Assembly: GCF_002091955.1 (NCBI RefSeq)
Contig: NZ_MKKY01000017.1
Location: forward strand, 1 to 58,176
Length of the DNA stretch: 58,176 nt
DNA from: Rhodococcus sp. 1168
GTDB lineage: Bacteria > Actinomycetota > Actinomycetes > Mycobacteriales > Mycobacteriaceae
Direction: 5' to 3'
Below are positions 42,644 to 51,588 of the stretch, piece by piece (position 1 is the stretch's first letter; every line of letters starts with the position of its first letter). The notes beneath the pieces were generated by a model that saw only the letters and a program-made list of their open reading frames with translations, was not told the DNA's origin and searched no databases. A program made the translations under genes and the position numbers.

Positions 42644-43572
42644 CCCAGGAAGGTGAACGACGCCAGCGCGAAATTCGCCGCATCACGCTTCTGGCCAACC
42701 CCGCAGCCGGGCACGGTAATGCGCCGCACGCGGCCAGTCGCGCCGTGACTCGATTTCAGCAGTTGGGGATCGACGTGCACGCCATCGTCGGAATCGACAG
42801 CACACATGCACTGGCCCTGGCGCGTGAGGCACTCGAACTCGGTACCGACGCCTTCGTCGTCGTGGGTGGCGACGGCGTCATCTCCATTGCCTTGCAGGTG
42901 CTAGCCGGCACCGACGTTCCGCTGGGGATCATTCCAGCCGGAACCGGGAACGACCACGCCCGCGAATACCATTTGCCCACAAACGATCCCGAGGCAGCAG
43001 CAGGCATCGTTGCCGATGGTTGGACCGAACATGTCGACCTCGGTCGTATCCGCACGCAGGACGGTACCGAACGCTGGTTCGGCACCGTCATGGCGTCCGG
43101 ATTCGATTCGCTCGTGAGTGATCGAACCAATCGGATGCGCTGGCCGCACGGGCGGATGCGCTACAACATTGCCATTGTGGCCGAGTTCCTGAACTTGAAG
43201 CCGTTGCCGTTTCGTCTCGTCCTTGACGACAAAGAAGTGATCGAACAAGACGTGACCCTGGTGGCGGTCGGCAACACCCGCTCCTACGGCGGTGGCATGC
43301 TCATCTGTCCCGATGCCGATCGAACCGATGGACTGCTCGACATTACTGTTGTCGCATCAGGTTCGCGGACGCGGCTTATTCGGTTCTTTCCCACCGTATT
43401 TCGCGGTACCCACATCGAGCGGGACGAGGTGAGCACCTACCGAGCCCGATCCATCACGGTCGACTCTCCCGGAATCAACGCCTACGCAGATGGTGAACGC
43501 GTCGGCCGGTTGCCCGCCGAAGTCGAGTCGGTGCCCCGGGCGTTACACGTACTCGTGCCTCACAGCAGCTAG
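42640..43572 (+). CDS. Diacylglycerol/lipid kinase
   Basis: A 310-residue DAGK-catalytic-domain lipid kinase. RITLLANPAAGHGNAP is the N-terminal strand, FVVVGGDGVISIALQVLAG the nucleotide loop (GGDG), and LGIIPAGTGNDHAREYHLP the family signature; the C-terminal sandwich has NAYADGERVGRLP. The GTG start overlaps the oxidase stop. The orthologue by position is Rv2252, reported as a diacylglycerol kinase linked to phosphatidylinositol mannoside metabolism. This copy is intact, whereas the second kinase gene at 13.3-14.7 kb is frameshifted. Its 3' end is 2 bp from the convergent GIY-YIG gene. Confidence 0.9.
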   Translation: MTQEGERRQREIRRITLLANPAAGHGNAPHAASRAVTRFQQLGIDVHAIVGIDSTHALALAREALELGTDAFVVVGGDGVISIALQVLAGTDVPLGIIPAGTGNDHAREYHLPTNDPEAAAGIVADGWTEHVDLGRIRTQDGTERWFGTVMASGFDSLVSDRTNRMRWPHGRMRYNIAIVAEFLNLKPLPFRLVLDDKEVIEQDVTLVAVGNTRSYGGGMLICPDADRTDGLLDITVVASGSRTRLIRFFPTVFRGTHIERDEVSTYRARSITVDSPGINAYADGERVGRLPAEVESVPRALHVLVPHSS

Positions 43573-43574
43573 AG

Positions 43575-44525
43575 CTACTCGGCGTCGAGGAGCTGTCGAT
43601 ACGCCTCGGCAACAAGATCGTTCGCGAGATCGTTGTTGTGATAGCGGGCGTACGGCGAGCCCTTCTGGTTCATCAGGCGGGTGTTGAGGCTGTACGCGAG
43701 ATCGTCGAATACATCATCGGCTACCCCGAAGTCGACCTCGGCGTCGTCTGACAACAGTGCGCCGAGGTCGATCTGCCATGACCACACATCGTGGCTCTTG
43801 TATTCCCCACGCGCTGCCGTGACTACATCGTTCGCGAACTCGAGTTGAGTGTCGGAGTAGCCGGCCGGAATATCGGTATTGACGGTCATGACCAGCTCGA
43901 TCGAATCGTCGTCGTCGTTGGTGTATTCGGTGACGAACAACGTCTCCAGGCTGCCGCAATTCAATGTCAGAAGTCGCCGTCGGCCTTTGGCTTTCGAGGT
44001 CGAGGGTAGCGCCGTCACATTCCAGAGGTAGCGCGCAGTGTTCGCAGGATCGGAGATCGACGCGTTGATGTAGTCCGCGACTATGCTCCGAATATCTTGG
44101 TACGCAATATGATCGGACAGCTCCCAGAAGCGTGACCGAGAGGTGGTCGTTGCGCCGTCGGTGATGGTGATGCGCTCACTGCGATCGGACGGAAACGGAG
44201 AAGGGCCGGCAACTGCGTCCGACGTCTGCGCCGTTCGCGCCCTGAGCACTGTGGTCCTGGTGAGAAGCTCCTGCATCTCGGCGAGCGCACGTTCGGCATC
44301 GTCGGCGGGCCAGGACGCAAACTCGAGAAACTCGATATCGGACCACTCACGACGGTCATCGAGGAAACGTGCAGCGACGTCGAGAGATCGGCCCGCGTAG
44401 GCCTCGTTGTTCGCGAAGTGCAGTACGTACAGACCGCTGGTGAATCCCTTCGCTGCGAAGAGGGCCGAGATCGAACCCAACTCCGATACGTCGAAACGGG
44501 TGAGATCGAACGAAGGAGAGTTCAT
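43575..44525 (-). CDS. GIY-YIG-domain protein
   Basis: A 316-residue protein. Residues 30-70 carry a GIY-YIG-like motif: GLYVLHFANNEAYAGRSLDVAARF, with G-L-Y and A-Y-A-G in place of GIY and YIG and the Arg that follows. The rest (residues 130-316) is an unassigned domain with RSRFWELSDHIAYQDIRSIVADYINASI and LTLNCGSLETLFVTEYTND. Whether it cuts DNA is not clear because the catalytic Glu cannot be placed by eye. It is a single gene, divergent from an acyl-CoA synthetase across 132 bp. Confidence 0.7.
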   Translation of the reverse strand: MNSPSFDLTRFDVSELGSISALFAAKGFTSGLYVLHFANNEAYAGRSLDVAARFLDDRREWSDIEFLEFASWPADDAERALAEMQELLTRTTVLRARTAQTSDAVAGPSPFPSDRSERITITDGATTTSRSRFWELSDHIAYQDIRSIVADYINASISDPANTARYLWNVTALPSTSKAKGRRRLLTLNCGSLETLFVTEYTNDDDDSIELVMTVNTDIPAGYSDTQLEFANDVVTAARGEYKSHDVWSWQIDLGALLSDDAEVDFGVADDVFDDLAYSLNTRLMNQKGSPYARYHNNDLANDLVAEAYRQLLDAE

Positions 44526-44643
44526 GGTTCTGATCTAACTACAGTCCGTGTCCTGGCTGTAGGCCAGATGCCCGTCGATGGAGCTGAAGCACCGACGCAT
44601 CCAGGCGAGCGGTTCACAGACCTACTAAATTGCTTGGACGTCC

Positions 44644-44649
44644 TATAAC
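44644..44649 (+). promoter_or_regulatory. -10 element of the acyl-CoA synthetase gene
   Basis: TATAAC, 8 bp before ATG 44658, which puts the start point within a base or two of the initiation codon and suggests a leaderless mRNA. A clear -35 is not seen. Confidence 0.45.
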
Positions 44650-44657
44650 CTTGCGTG

Positions 44658-46169
44658 ATGAGCACCGGTACGCGCGTCAACACTGTCGATGGCATCCTGC
44701 GGCGATCGGCCGCACGGTTCCCGAACCGCCAAGCCGTAGTCTTCGACGGCCGTAGCCTTACCTACCGTCATCTCGACGAGACCGTCAGTCGGGTGGCCCG
44801 GTACCTACTCTCTCTAGGACTGGTGAAGGGCGATCGCGTTGCAGCCTACGGAGTCAACTCGGACGCGTATGTCGTCGGTTTCTTGGCGTGTGCAAGGGCG
44901 GGACTGATTCACGTCCCGGTGAACTATGCGTTGGTGGGGGACGAGCTCGGTTACCTCATCGTTCAGTCGGGGGCGCGCGCCGCGCTGGTCGATCCCGAAC
45001 TCGCCGACGTCTTGCAGTCGGTTCGAGATGAACACGACATCGACGTCGTTCTCTCCCTTGCCGATTTGGTAGATCTGGCGTTCGACGAAGATGCATCCGA
45101 ACTCGACTCCGCCGTCGAATCCGGCGATCTCGCGCAGCTCCTCTACACCTCTGGAACGACGTCGAAGCCCAAGGGCGCCATGATGTCTCATGGCGCACTC
45201 GTAGCCGAGTACGTGTCCTCGGTGATTGCTCTCGGTCTCGGCCGAGACGACAATCCGCTCGTGGTGATGCCGCTTTACCACTCGGCCGGAATGCATGTAT
45301 TCACGCTGCCGTACCTGTCGGTCGGCGCAACGATACATCTGATGAGCAAGCCCGTCGTACCGGATATTCTGCGGAGGATCGAAGCTGATCGGATCGGTTC
45401 GTTGTTCTTGGCACCCACGGTGTGGGTCCCGCTCGCCAACCATCCGGATCTCGAGACCCGCGACCTGTCCTCCTTGACCAAAGCCCAGTACGGGGCGTCG
45501 ATCATGCCCGTGACGGTTCTCAACCGACTACGCGCGAAGTACCCGAACATCGAGTTCTACAACTGCTTCGGTCAGTCCGAAATCGGGCCGCTGGCAATGG
45601 TATTGCAACCCGAGGAGCACGAGGACCGGCCGGCTTCATGTGGGAGGGCCGTGTTCTTCGTCGAGACTCGTGTCGTCGACGCCGAAGGTAACGACGTTCC
45701 CGACGGCGAACCAGGTGAGGTGCTGTATCGATCGCCGCAGCTGTGCGACGGCTACTGGGACAACCCGGTTGCGACGGCAGATGCATTCCGCGACGGGTGG
45801 TTTCACTCCGGAGACCTGGTGACGCGCGACGCGGAGGGCTTCGTCACCGTCGTCGATCGCATCAAAGACGTCATCAACACCGGCGGTATTCTTGTAGCTT
45901 CGCGTGAGGTCGAGGATGCGATCTATACGCACCCTGCCGTCGCCGAGGTCGCCGTCATCGGTACCCCCGACGAGAAGTGGATCGAGGCTGTCACCGCCGT
46001 GGTCGTGCTCAAGGATGGCCAGGACGCCACCGCCGATGCACTCATCGCCCATGTAAAGGGATCGATTGCGCCGTTCAAGGTTCCCAAGAACGTGGTGTTC
46101 GTCGACGAGTTGCCGCGCAATCAAAGTGGCAAGCTCCTCAAGCGTGAACTTAGGTCGCCGGCGAAGTGA
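44658..46169 (+). CDS. Acyl-CoA synthetase (AMP-forming)
   Basis: A 503-residue ANL-superfamily ligase of the FadD type. The P-loop is LLYTSGTTSKPKGAMMSH (about residue 165), then the A4/A5 region NCFGQSEIGPLAMVLQPEE, A7 FHSGDLVTRDAEGFVTVVDRIKDVI and the catalytic Lys in LPRNQSGKLLKREL (A10). It activates a carboxylic acid, likely a fatty or aromatic acid, to its CoA ester. ATG 44658 directly follows a GTG codon and is preceded by no Shine-Dalgarno. It is a single gene convergent with terD. Confidence 0.9.
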   Translation: MSTGTRVNTVDGILRRSAARFPNRQAVVFDGRSLTYRHLDETVSRVARYLLSLGLVKGDRVAAYGVNSDAYVVGFLACARAGLIHVPVNYALVGDELGYLIVQSGARAALVDPELADVLQSVRDEHDIDVVLSLADLVDLAFDEDASELDSAVESGDLAQLLYTSGTTSKPKGAMMSHGALVAEYVSSVIALGLGRDDNPLVVMPLYHSAGMHVFTLPYLSVGATIHLMSKPVVPDILRRIEADRIGSLFLAPTVWVPLANHPDLETRDLSSLTKAQYGASIMPVTVLNRLRAKYPNIEFYNCFGQSEIGPLAMVLQPEEHEDRPASCGRAVFFVETRVVDAEGNDVPDGEPGEVLYRSPQLCDGYWDNPVATADAFRDGWFHSGDLVTRDAEGFVTVVDRIKDVINTGGILVASREVEDAIYTHPAVAEVAVIGTPDEKWIEAVTAVVVLKDGQDATADALIAHVKGSIAPFKVPKNVVFVDELPRNQSGKLLKRELRSPAK

Positions 46170-46301
46170 CTATCGATACGTAACGCGACCGACGCGGCAG
46201 TCGATATCTCTCCCGACACGGCTCGTCTACTTCGGGGCAGATATGAAGAATCGCTCAGGCGCTACCTGACTCAGAGAATTTGTAAAGGGACAGTGGGATA
46301 G

Positions 46302-46988
46302 CTACTTTCGTCCTGCTGCCCACTTCATGCCCCACCCGTACTTCTTGTCCAGGTCCGACTGGCTGCCCTCGATGTACTCGACCTCGCGGGTGACGGTAAT
46401 GCCCTGCTTGGTGTTCTCCAGCAGTGCGATCGAGCAGATGCGGGCGGAGTTGTTGTCCGAGTCGAGCCGAACCTCTACCTGGGGTCCGGTAGTGGGGAAG
46501 AGGGTGACGACGCCGTCGACCGCGGCCCAGTTGGGTGCGCCGTCGTAGATCATGGCGAAGATCAGTATCCGCTTGAAGTACTCCGGCCGCGCGAGGTTGA
46601 TATGCATGTTCTCGCCGCCGGTCACAGTGCCTGAGCGGTCATCGCCGTCGAGCGCGATGTAGGGAGCTGTCTCGAGGGAACCGAAGCTTTTTCCGAGTGC
46701 TTGGATGACACCCTTGGTGCCGTCGGCCAGTTCGTACAAGCATCCGAGGTCGAGGTCGACTCCACCGCTGCCGTACGAGGCGGCAGCGAGCTTGGCGAGG
46801 AAACCCTTCTTCTTCGGCTGCGGTGCGGCCGCGCCGGTCGACCAGTTGAGATTGACGCGCATCGCGCCTTGTTTTTCACCGGACTTCGTCAGGCTGATCG
46901 TGGGTGCGGCCTTGGACAAGGTCACCTTGCTCAGGCTCACTGCCGCCTCCGGCGGCGTTGTGGGCTTGCGGGTGTAGTCGATGGCCAT
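46302..46988 (-). CDS. TerD-family protein
   Basis: A 228-residue TerD/TerE-type protein. VSLSKVTLSKAAPTISLTK is followed by MRVNLNWSTG, YGSGGVDLDLGCLYELADGTKGVIQALG, a calcium-site-like IALDGDDRSGTVTGGENMHIN, and RILIFAMIYDG. These are the conserved blocks of the family, which binds calcium and is linked to tellurite and stress resistance. ATG 46988 has AAAGG about 9 nt upstream. It is a lone gene without other ter genes, as often in actinobacteria. Confidence 0.88.
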   Translation of the reverse strand: MAIDYTRKPTTPPEAAVSLSKVTLSKAAPTISLTKSGEKQGAMRVNLNWSTGAAAPQPKKKGFLAKLAAASYGSGGVDLDLGCLYELADGTKGVIQALGKSFGSLETAPYIALDGDDRSGTVTGGENMHINLARPEYFKRILIFAMIYDGAPNWAAVDGVVTLFPTTGPQVEVRLDSDNNSARICSIALLENTKQGITVTREVEYIEGSQSDLDKKYGWGMKWAAGRK

Positions 46989-47043
46989 GGATGAAACCTT
47001 TCGCGCTGCGTCGTGCTGTCCGGTTTGCGTATTTCCATCCAGA

Positions 47044-48291
47044 CTAGTCGCGTATCGGATCATCATGCGAGCGGGAGTGCGAAGGAAACGCCCGCGTTTG
47101 TCGTCCGGATCCGACGGTTCGGTGGCCGGGACCGTCGACGACGAAACGCAACGCTGCCCGCATCGATTCCTCGGCACGACGCCACGCTTCGGCATTTCGG
47201 CGGAGTACCGAATCGGATTTCCCTTCTGCGATGGCCCGATCCGCGAGATCGACGAAGCAGAGGTGCTCGCGCGTGCACGCCTGTAGCAATTGCAGGATAG
47301 TGAGTCGGTCATGCCCGCAGACCGAGGCCACCTGCCGCGAGTCGGGCACCAAGCCAGGCAAGTCCGAGTAGATCAGCGCCCGCAGTTCGCCGGGCAAAAT
47401 GCTTTCTTCGACGGACCGCTCCTGCAGCTTGGCTGCCAACGCGTCGCCGCACTCGGTGATGAAACGAACGAACATCCCGAGCCCTCGCCCGAGGTGCTCC
47501 TCGACCAGTGGTGAGCAGTCGATTCTCGTGGTCGCGACGACCGTGGCATCGGTGAATCGGAAATTGATGTCCGGCCAGGAAAGAGCGAGGTGCGTAGTGA
47601 TCGACATCGCTGCTCGGCACTGCGGATCGACGTCGAATGCGATGAACAGCTCGACGACGGGTTCGGCTTCCAGCACTCGCAAGTAGGCCGTCCCGCAGTC
47701 GAATGGGAATGCGATGTCTCCGTCGGCGTCCTTTGTCGGCTCGACGAACATGATCGAGTCGAGTATCGCGTCGACCTGCGACGAAAGCAGATCGTGTGGA
47801 GTCGGCGCATCCCAGCCTTCCAATGCGGACTCGGTGTCGAAGACTGCGGACGGTGGACTGCCGTCGGCCCAGGCAGCAAGAAACGATGGATGCGTGACGC
47901 CGCGGATCTCGCGCAACAGGGTGGTGATCGCGGCCGATGCAAATTCCGTGTCCTCGGCTGCGGCAAGGACGTACAAGTCGAGTGAGTGGTGCTCGGAGGG
48001 GGAGCCGCTGTCGACTCCGTCCCAGCCCGCGTGCGCCAACATGATGCGATCTTCAGTCGTCATCACTCGAACGATCGCGTGCTGAATCGTCACGTCGACG
48101 CGAACGGACCCATCGATACGTCCGGTGATCGTCAGGAACAGGTCGTTCTCGCTCAACCTGTCGCGCGTAGTCGTGGTGCAGATCGAGAGGTTGTCGCCGC
48201 AGCGCATCGCGGCAAAGTAGCAACCCAGCCGAACTGCGAATCGGGTCCAGGCCGCGTCGAGTCCGGCATTGAAATCAGGCTCCTCGGACAA
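47044..48291 (-). CDS. Uncharacterised 415-residue protein, YbjN-like?
   Basis: I do not recognise this protein with certainty. It is soluble and acidic, with no signal or membrane segment. It opens with MSEEPDFNAGLDAAWTRFAVRLGCYFAAMRCGDNLSI and has two similar-looking alternating alpha/beta parts (residues 15-130 and 175-290). The second reads AFPFDCGTAYLRVLEAEPVVELFIAFDV...SWPDINFRFTDATVVATTRIDCSPLVEEHLGRGLGMFVRFITECGDALAAKL. That layout recalls actinobacterial proteins with YbjN/CesT-like chaperone folds. The C-terminal 60 residues are charged. The TTG start has a strong AAGGAGG about 6 nt upstream. It is followed after 55 bp by terD on the same strand. Confidence 0.6.
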   Translation of the reverse strand: MSEEPDFNAGLDAAWTRFAVRLGCYFAAMRCGDNLSICTTTTRDRLSENDLFLTITGRIDGSVRVDVTIQHAIVRVMTTEDRIMLAHAGWDGVDSGSPSEHHSLDLYVLAAAEDTEFASAAITTLLREIRGVTHPSFLAAWADGSPPSAVFDTESALEGWDAPTPHDLLSSQVDAILDSIMFVEPTKDADGDIAFPFDCGTAYLRVLEAEPVVELFIAFDVDPQCRAAMSITTHLALSWPDINFRFTDATVVATTRIDCSPLVEEHLGRGLGMFVRFITECGDALAAKLQERSVEESILPGELRALIYSDLPGLVPDSRQVASVCGHDRLTILQLLQACTREHLCFVDLADRAIAEGKSDSVLRRNAEAWRRAEESMRAALRFVVDGPGHRTVGSGRQTRAFPSHSRSHDDPIRD

Positions 48292-48585
48292 GAGGTACCT
48301 CCTTGATCACACGCGGAAACCATGGATGCAACGGTTTCCGCCATCGGGAGGTGCCCGATGTGGTTCGTTCTTACCTTATGAATTCACCTTAGTAGTGTGC
48401 TCCGACATTGCAGACCGTCGAACTCCTCGAATCATGCTCGATGGCAGCGGGCGAATGCAGTGGAAGCGAAAAATCCCGCGCTGCAACCTAATTGGTCGTG
48501 TCATTCAATCGAACGACACGACTTTTCGGGGACGGTTCGATTGCGGCGTGTCGAACGCCGATGTGTGTGTCCACCAACGCGAAAA
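48292..48585. other. Gene-free region upstream of the 47.0-48.3 kb gene
   Basis: No coding gene is supported here. It holds the ribosome site and presumably the promoter of the minus-strand gene ending at 48291. A small hairpin (CATCGGG-AGGTG-CCCGATG) lies near 48343-48361. The aldehyde dehydrogenase terminator follows at 48586. Confidence 0.5.
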
Positions 48586-48614
48586 GCCGTGCCGGAATTG
48601 AATTCCGGCACGGC
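48586..48614 (-). terminator. Rho-independent terminator of the aldehyde dehydrogenase
   Basis: GCCGTGCCGGAAT (48586-48598) and ATTCCGGCACGGC (48602-48614) form a 13-bp stem with a 3-nt loop. On the minus strand it is followed by TTTTC and lies 16 bp after the stop codon of the dehydrogenase gene. Confidence 0.85.
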
Positions 48615-48630
48615 CCATCAGATCGATTGT

Positions 48631-50007
48631 CTACTTTTTCGAGACACGAACCAGCTTCTTGTTCACGAACTCGTCCATGCCCCACGGGCCCAGTTCGCGG
48701 CCGACGCCAGAGCGCTTGACTCCACCGAACGGTAGGCCGGGGAGCGTGGTGCCATGCTCGTTGACGAAGGCCATTCCTACGTCGAGTTGGTTTGCCACTG
48801 TCCGCGCGTTGTCGAGGTCTGTGCTCCACACCGAGCCACTCAACCCATATGCGGACGAGTTGGCCAACTCGATCGCTTCCTCGGCATCTTTCACCTTGTA
48901 GATCACCCCTGCCGGCCCGAACAGTTCTTCGCTGTACGCGCGCATATCCGGGGTGACATCGGTCAACAGTGTCGGCTCGACGTACGCGCCTGGTCCGTCG
49001 ATTTTCTTACCGCCGGTGAGCAATGTGGCTCCCTTGGCGACGGCATCCTCGATCTGCTCGATAAGTGTGTCTGCAGCCGTCTGCGAGGACAACGGTCCGA
49101 GGACAGTGTTCTCATCCAGCGGATCACCTGTGGTGGTTGCGCCGAAAGACGCGGTCAGCTTGGTGACGAACTCGTCGAAGTACTGCTCGGTGACGATGAG
49201 GCGCTTGGCGGAGTTGCACGCCTGACCGGCGTTGGACAGCCGCGCACGCGTTGCCGATTGGACGGTGGCATCCATGTCGTCAGTGTCGAGGAGGATGAAC
49301 GCATCCGAACCTCCCAGTTCCAGCACGACCTTCTTGAGGTTACGTCCGGCTGTCTCGCCCACCGAAGTGCCGGCGCGCTCGCTACCGGTGAGTGATACGC
49401 CCTGGACCCGCGGATCGGCAATCATGTCTGCGATCTGCTCGTTGCTCGCGAAGATGTTGATGTACGCATCTGCGGGCAGACCAGCCTGCTGGAAGATTTC
49501 TTCCATGAGCAGAGCCGACTGCGGACAGTTCGGCGCGTGCTTGAGCAGGATGGTGTTACCGAGCATCAGGTTCGGGCCGGCGAACCGAGCAACTTGGTAA
49601 TACGGGAAGTTCCACGGCATGACGCCGATGAGCGCACCGATCGGCTTACGCTGAAGCACGGACTCCTCGGCCCCGGGGACGTCGAGTTTCTCGTCCTCGA
49701 GCAACGTCGGGCCGTTGTCGGCGTAGTACTGGTAGATGGCCGAGGACAGCTGAACCTCGCCTTTCGCTTGGGCGAGCGGCTTGCCCATCTCGACGGCGAT
49801 GCTTCGAGCCAACTCGTCGGCTCGTTCGACATAGAGGTCGGCAACTTTGTGCAGGATCTCTGCGCGATGTTTCGGCGACGTCGTGCTCCACGTCAGGTAG
49901 CCGGAGTGTGCAGCGGCGAGCACTCGCTCGACACCGGCAGTGTCGAGGGTCTCGAATTCCTTCACGGTTGTGCCGTTGGCAGGATTGACAGTTTTGTAGG
50001 TTGTCAT
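48631..50007 (-). CDS. gabD: Succinate-semialdehyde-type aldehyde dehydrogenase
   Basis: A 458-residue NAD(P)-dependent aldehyde dehydrogenase of the GabD/Sad group. Landmarks are PIGALIGVMPWNFPYYQVARFAGPNLMLGNTILLKHAP (Asn of the oxyanion hole, Lys for cofactor), VSLTGSERAG, the catalytic Glu in VVLELGGSDAFILL and the catalytic Cys in NAGQACNSAKRLIV. ATG 50007 is chosen because the longer frame is non-homologous. It most likely oxidises succinate semialdehyde to succinate, though other short semialdehydes are possible. It is a single gene with its own terminator. Confidence 0.87.
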   Translation of the reverse strand: MTTYKTVNPANGTTVKEFETLDTAGVERVLAAAHSGYLTWSTTSPKHRAEILHKVADLYVERADELARSIAVEMGKPLAQAKGEVQLSSAIYQYYADNGPTLLEDEKLDVPGAEESVLQRKPIGALIGVMPWNFPYYQVARFAGPNLMLGNTILLKHAPNCPQSALLMEEIFQQAGLPADAYINIFASNEQIADMIADPRVQGVSLTGSERAGTSVGETAGRNLKKVVLELGGSDAFILLDTDDMDATVQSATRARLSNAGQACNSAKRLIVTEQYFDEFVTKLTASFGATTTGDPLDENTVLGPLSSQTAADTLIEQIEDAVAKGATLLTGGKKIDGPGAYVEPTLLTDVTPDMRAYSEELFGPAGVIYKVKDAEEAIELANSSAYGLSGSVWSTDLDNARTVANQLDVGMAFVNEHGTTLPGLPFGGVKRSGVGRELGPWGMDEFVNKKLVRVSKK

Positions 50008-50101
50008 TTCTGTTTCAACACGATGAGGGTGCCCCGTTGTTCCAATTCGAGCGCGTCGATTGCCGCACAGCTGGTCGTAGGGGTGATCGGGACGTGAAGT
50101 T

Positions 50102-51547
50102 TCACCGGGAACGCACCCGGTTGATCCCACTGAGAGTGCCCTGCAGGTACTCGCCCATCGAGGTGATGAGTCCTGCCGTCTGCAGCGTGTCGTTCACTAC
50201 CGAGCCCGGCAACTGCGCAGTATCCAGCACCGAACCGGTATTCGGATCGATCAACGTGTACTCGAATCCGTCCAGTACCGAGGTGGTGGCAGATGACAGG
50301 GGGAGATCCTGTCGGACCACGGTGTACAGGTGTCCGTCCGCGGTGGACAGGCGCGGCACGGCCGCGCTACGCACCTCGTTGTCCCACACTGTGTGACAGT
50401 CGGAGCTGTCGAGGTCGACCCGGGTCATCCCTCCGGCGAAGGGTGCAGTGGCCGGCATCGCGGGGCCGGCGGCCTCGGGCACCCTGGGATACGGGTATCC
50501 ATACGTGCTCGCCACGAATACCGAGTTACCGACGCCGATCGGTGAATTCTCGCTGCCCGGCCCTCCGCTGGTGAGGACCGGTTGTGCGCACACGAGCTCT
50601 CCGGTCGAGGCGCGATATACCTGCAGCGCTACCTGAGTGTCGGCGTTGTCGACGATGGTCAGATAGTCGGCTCCAGTGGCCGGGCCGAAGTAGGTCGGTG
50701 TGGAGCCGGTACCCCAGCTCAACTGGCCGGGCTTGCGAGCGCTGCCGCGATCGTAGGAGGCACGCCAATCGATCTTCGGAGCGTCGTCGTCGGCGCTGAG
50801 TTGGTAGAGCGCGTGGGTGGTGGCTACCGCAACCCCGTTGGTGGAGCTGGAGATGCTGTTTGCGACGTGCTCGCCCGGGGGGAGCTGCAGGGTTCGAACG
50901 GTGTCGGTGCCGCCCACGATCCCGACTCGGCCGTCGCCGGTGGCGAACCAAATGTTGCCCTGCCAATCCGGTACGAGCCCGGTGACGTTGTCGCCGTTGG
51001 GGATTGCCGCGGTCAAGTCGGCGGACTGATCGATGGTCAGCGTCCAGGTGCCCAATGGCGTCCGGTGGTGTCCCACTCGGACGAGCATGCGGTCACCGCC
51101 CACAGCGACGAGTCGATCGGCGTTGTCCAGGAAGGCATATACGCCCCCGAGGAGGCTGCCCTTCGGAAGTGCGAGGTTCGCGACCGAGGCCGCTGCACCG
51201 CTGCCGAGCACCGAGGTGTCGATCAGGTGCACGATCGGTGTCTGGTCGAGGATTGCGGTGCACAGAGCGAGAACCATCCCGTCGGAACCTTCCAACAGGG
51301 TCGGGCAGGCGGCAGCCAACGGCAGCGAATCCACCGCGAGCGGTCCGCTGGGACCGGCGAGATGTGTCGCGTCGGAGGAGCCGGCATCGCCATGCATCGT
51401 GGATGTACCGACGGGCCCGAGGAATGGGTTGGCAGGGGCGAGGGGACCCCAAGTGGTCTGCGCCGAAGCGACACCACCACCGACGGTGGCTATCAGGACG
51501 AAGGTGAGTGCGAAAAGGAACAGAGCCTGCTGGGACTGCCGGTTCAC
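50102..51547 (-). CDS. Secreted beta-propeller-like protein
   Basis: A 481-residue exported protein of unknown function. Signal peptide: NRQSQQALFLFALTFVLIATVGGGVASA, cleavage near residue 29. The mature part is rich in short beta repeats, such as GLVPDWQGNIWFATGDGRVGIVGG, GEHVANSISSSTNGVAVATTHALYQLSADDDAPKIDWRASYD and STADGHLYTVVRQDL, as in WD40/PQQ-like propellers. GTG 51547 has GAGGGAG about 6 nt upstream. It follows the TetR and P450 genes on the same strand, 41 bp after TetR, so the three form a likely operon. A ligand-binding role outside the cell linked to the P450 substrate is speculation. Confidence 0.75.
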   Translation of the reverse strand: MNRQSQQALFLFALTFVLIATVGGGVASAQTTWGPLAPANPFLGPVGTSTMHGDAGSSDATHLAGPSGPLAVDSLPLAAACPTLLEGSDGMVLALCTAILDQTPIVHLIDTSVLGSGAAASVANLALPKGSLLGGVYAFLDNADRLVAVGGDRMLVRVGHHRTPLGTWTLTIDQSADLTAAIPNGDNVTGLVPDWQGNIWFATGDGRVGIVGGTDTVRTLQLPPGEHVANSISSSTNGVAVATTHALYQLSADDDAPKIDWRASYDRGSARKPGQLSWGTGSTPTYFGPATGADYLTIVDNADTQVALQVYRASTGELVCAQPVLTSGGPGSENSPIGVGNSVFVASTYGYPYPRVPEAAGPAMPATAPFAGGMTRVDLDSSDCHTVWDNEVRSAAVPRLSTADGHLYTVVRQDLPLSSATTSVLDGFEYTLIDPNTGSVLDTAQLPGSVVNDTLQTAGLITSMGEYLQGTLSGINRVRSR

Positions 51548-51588
51548 GATTGCTCCCTCTTTCCCTGCCTCGATGCGATGCGATGCGG

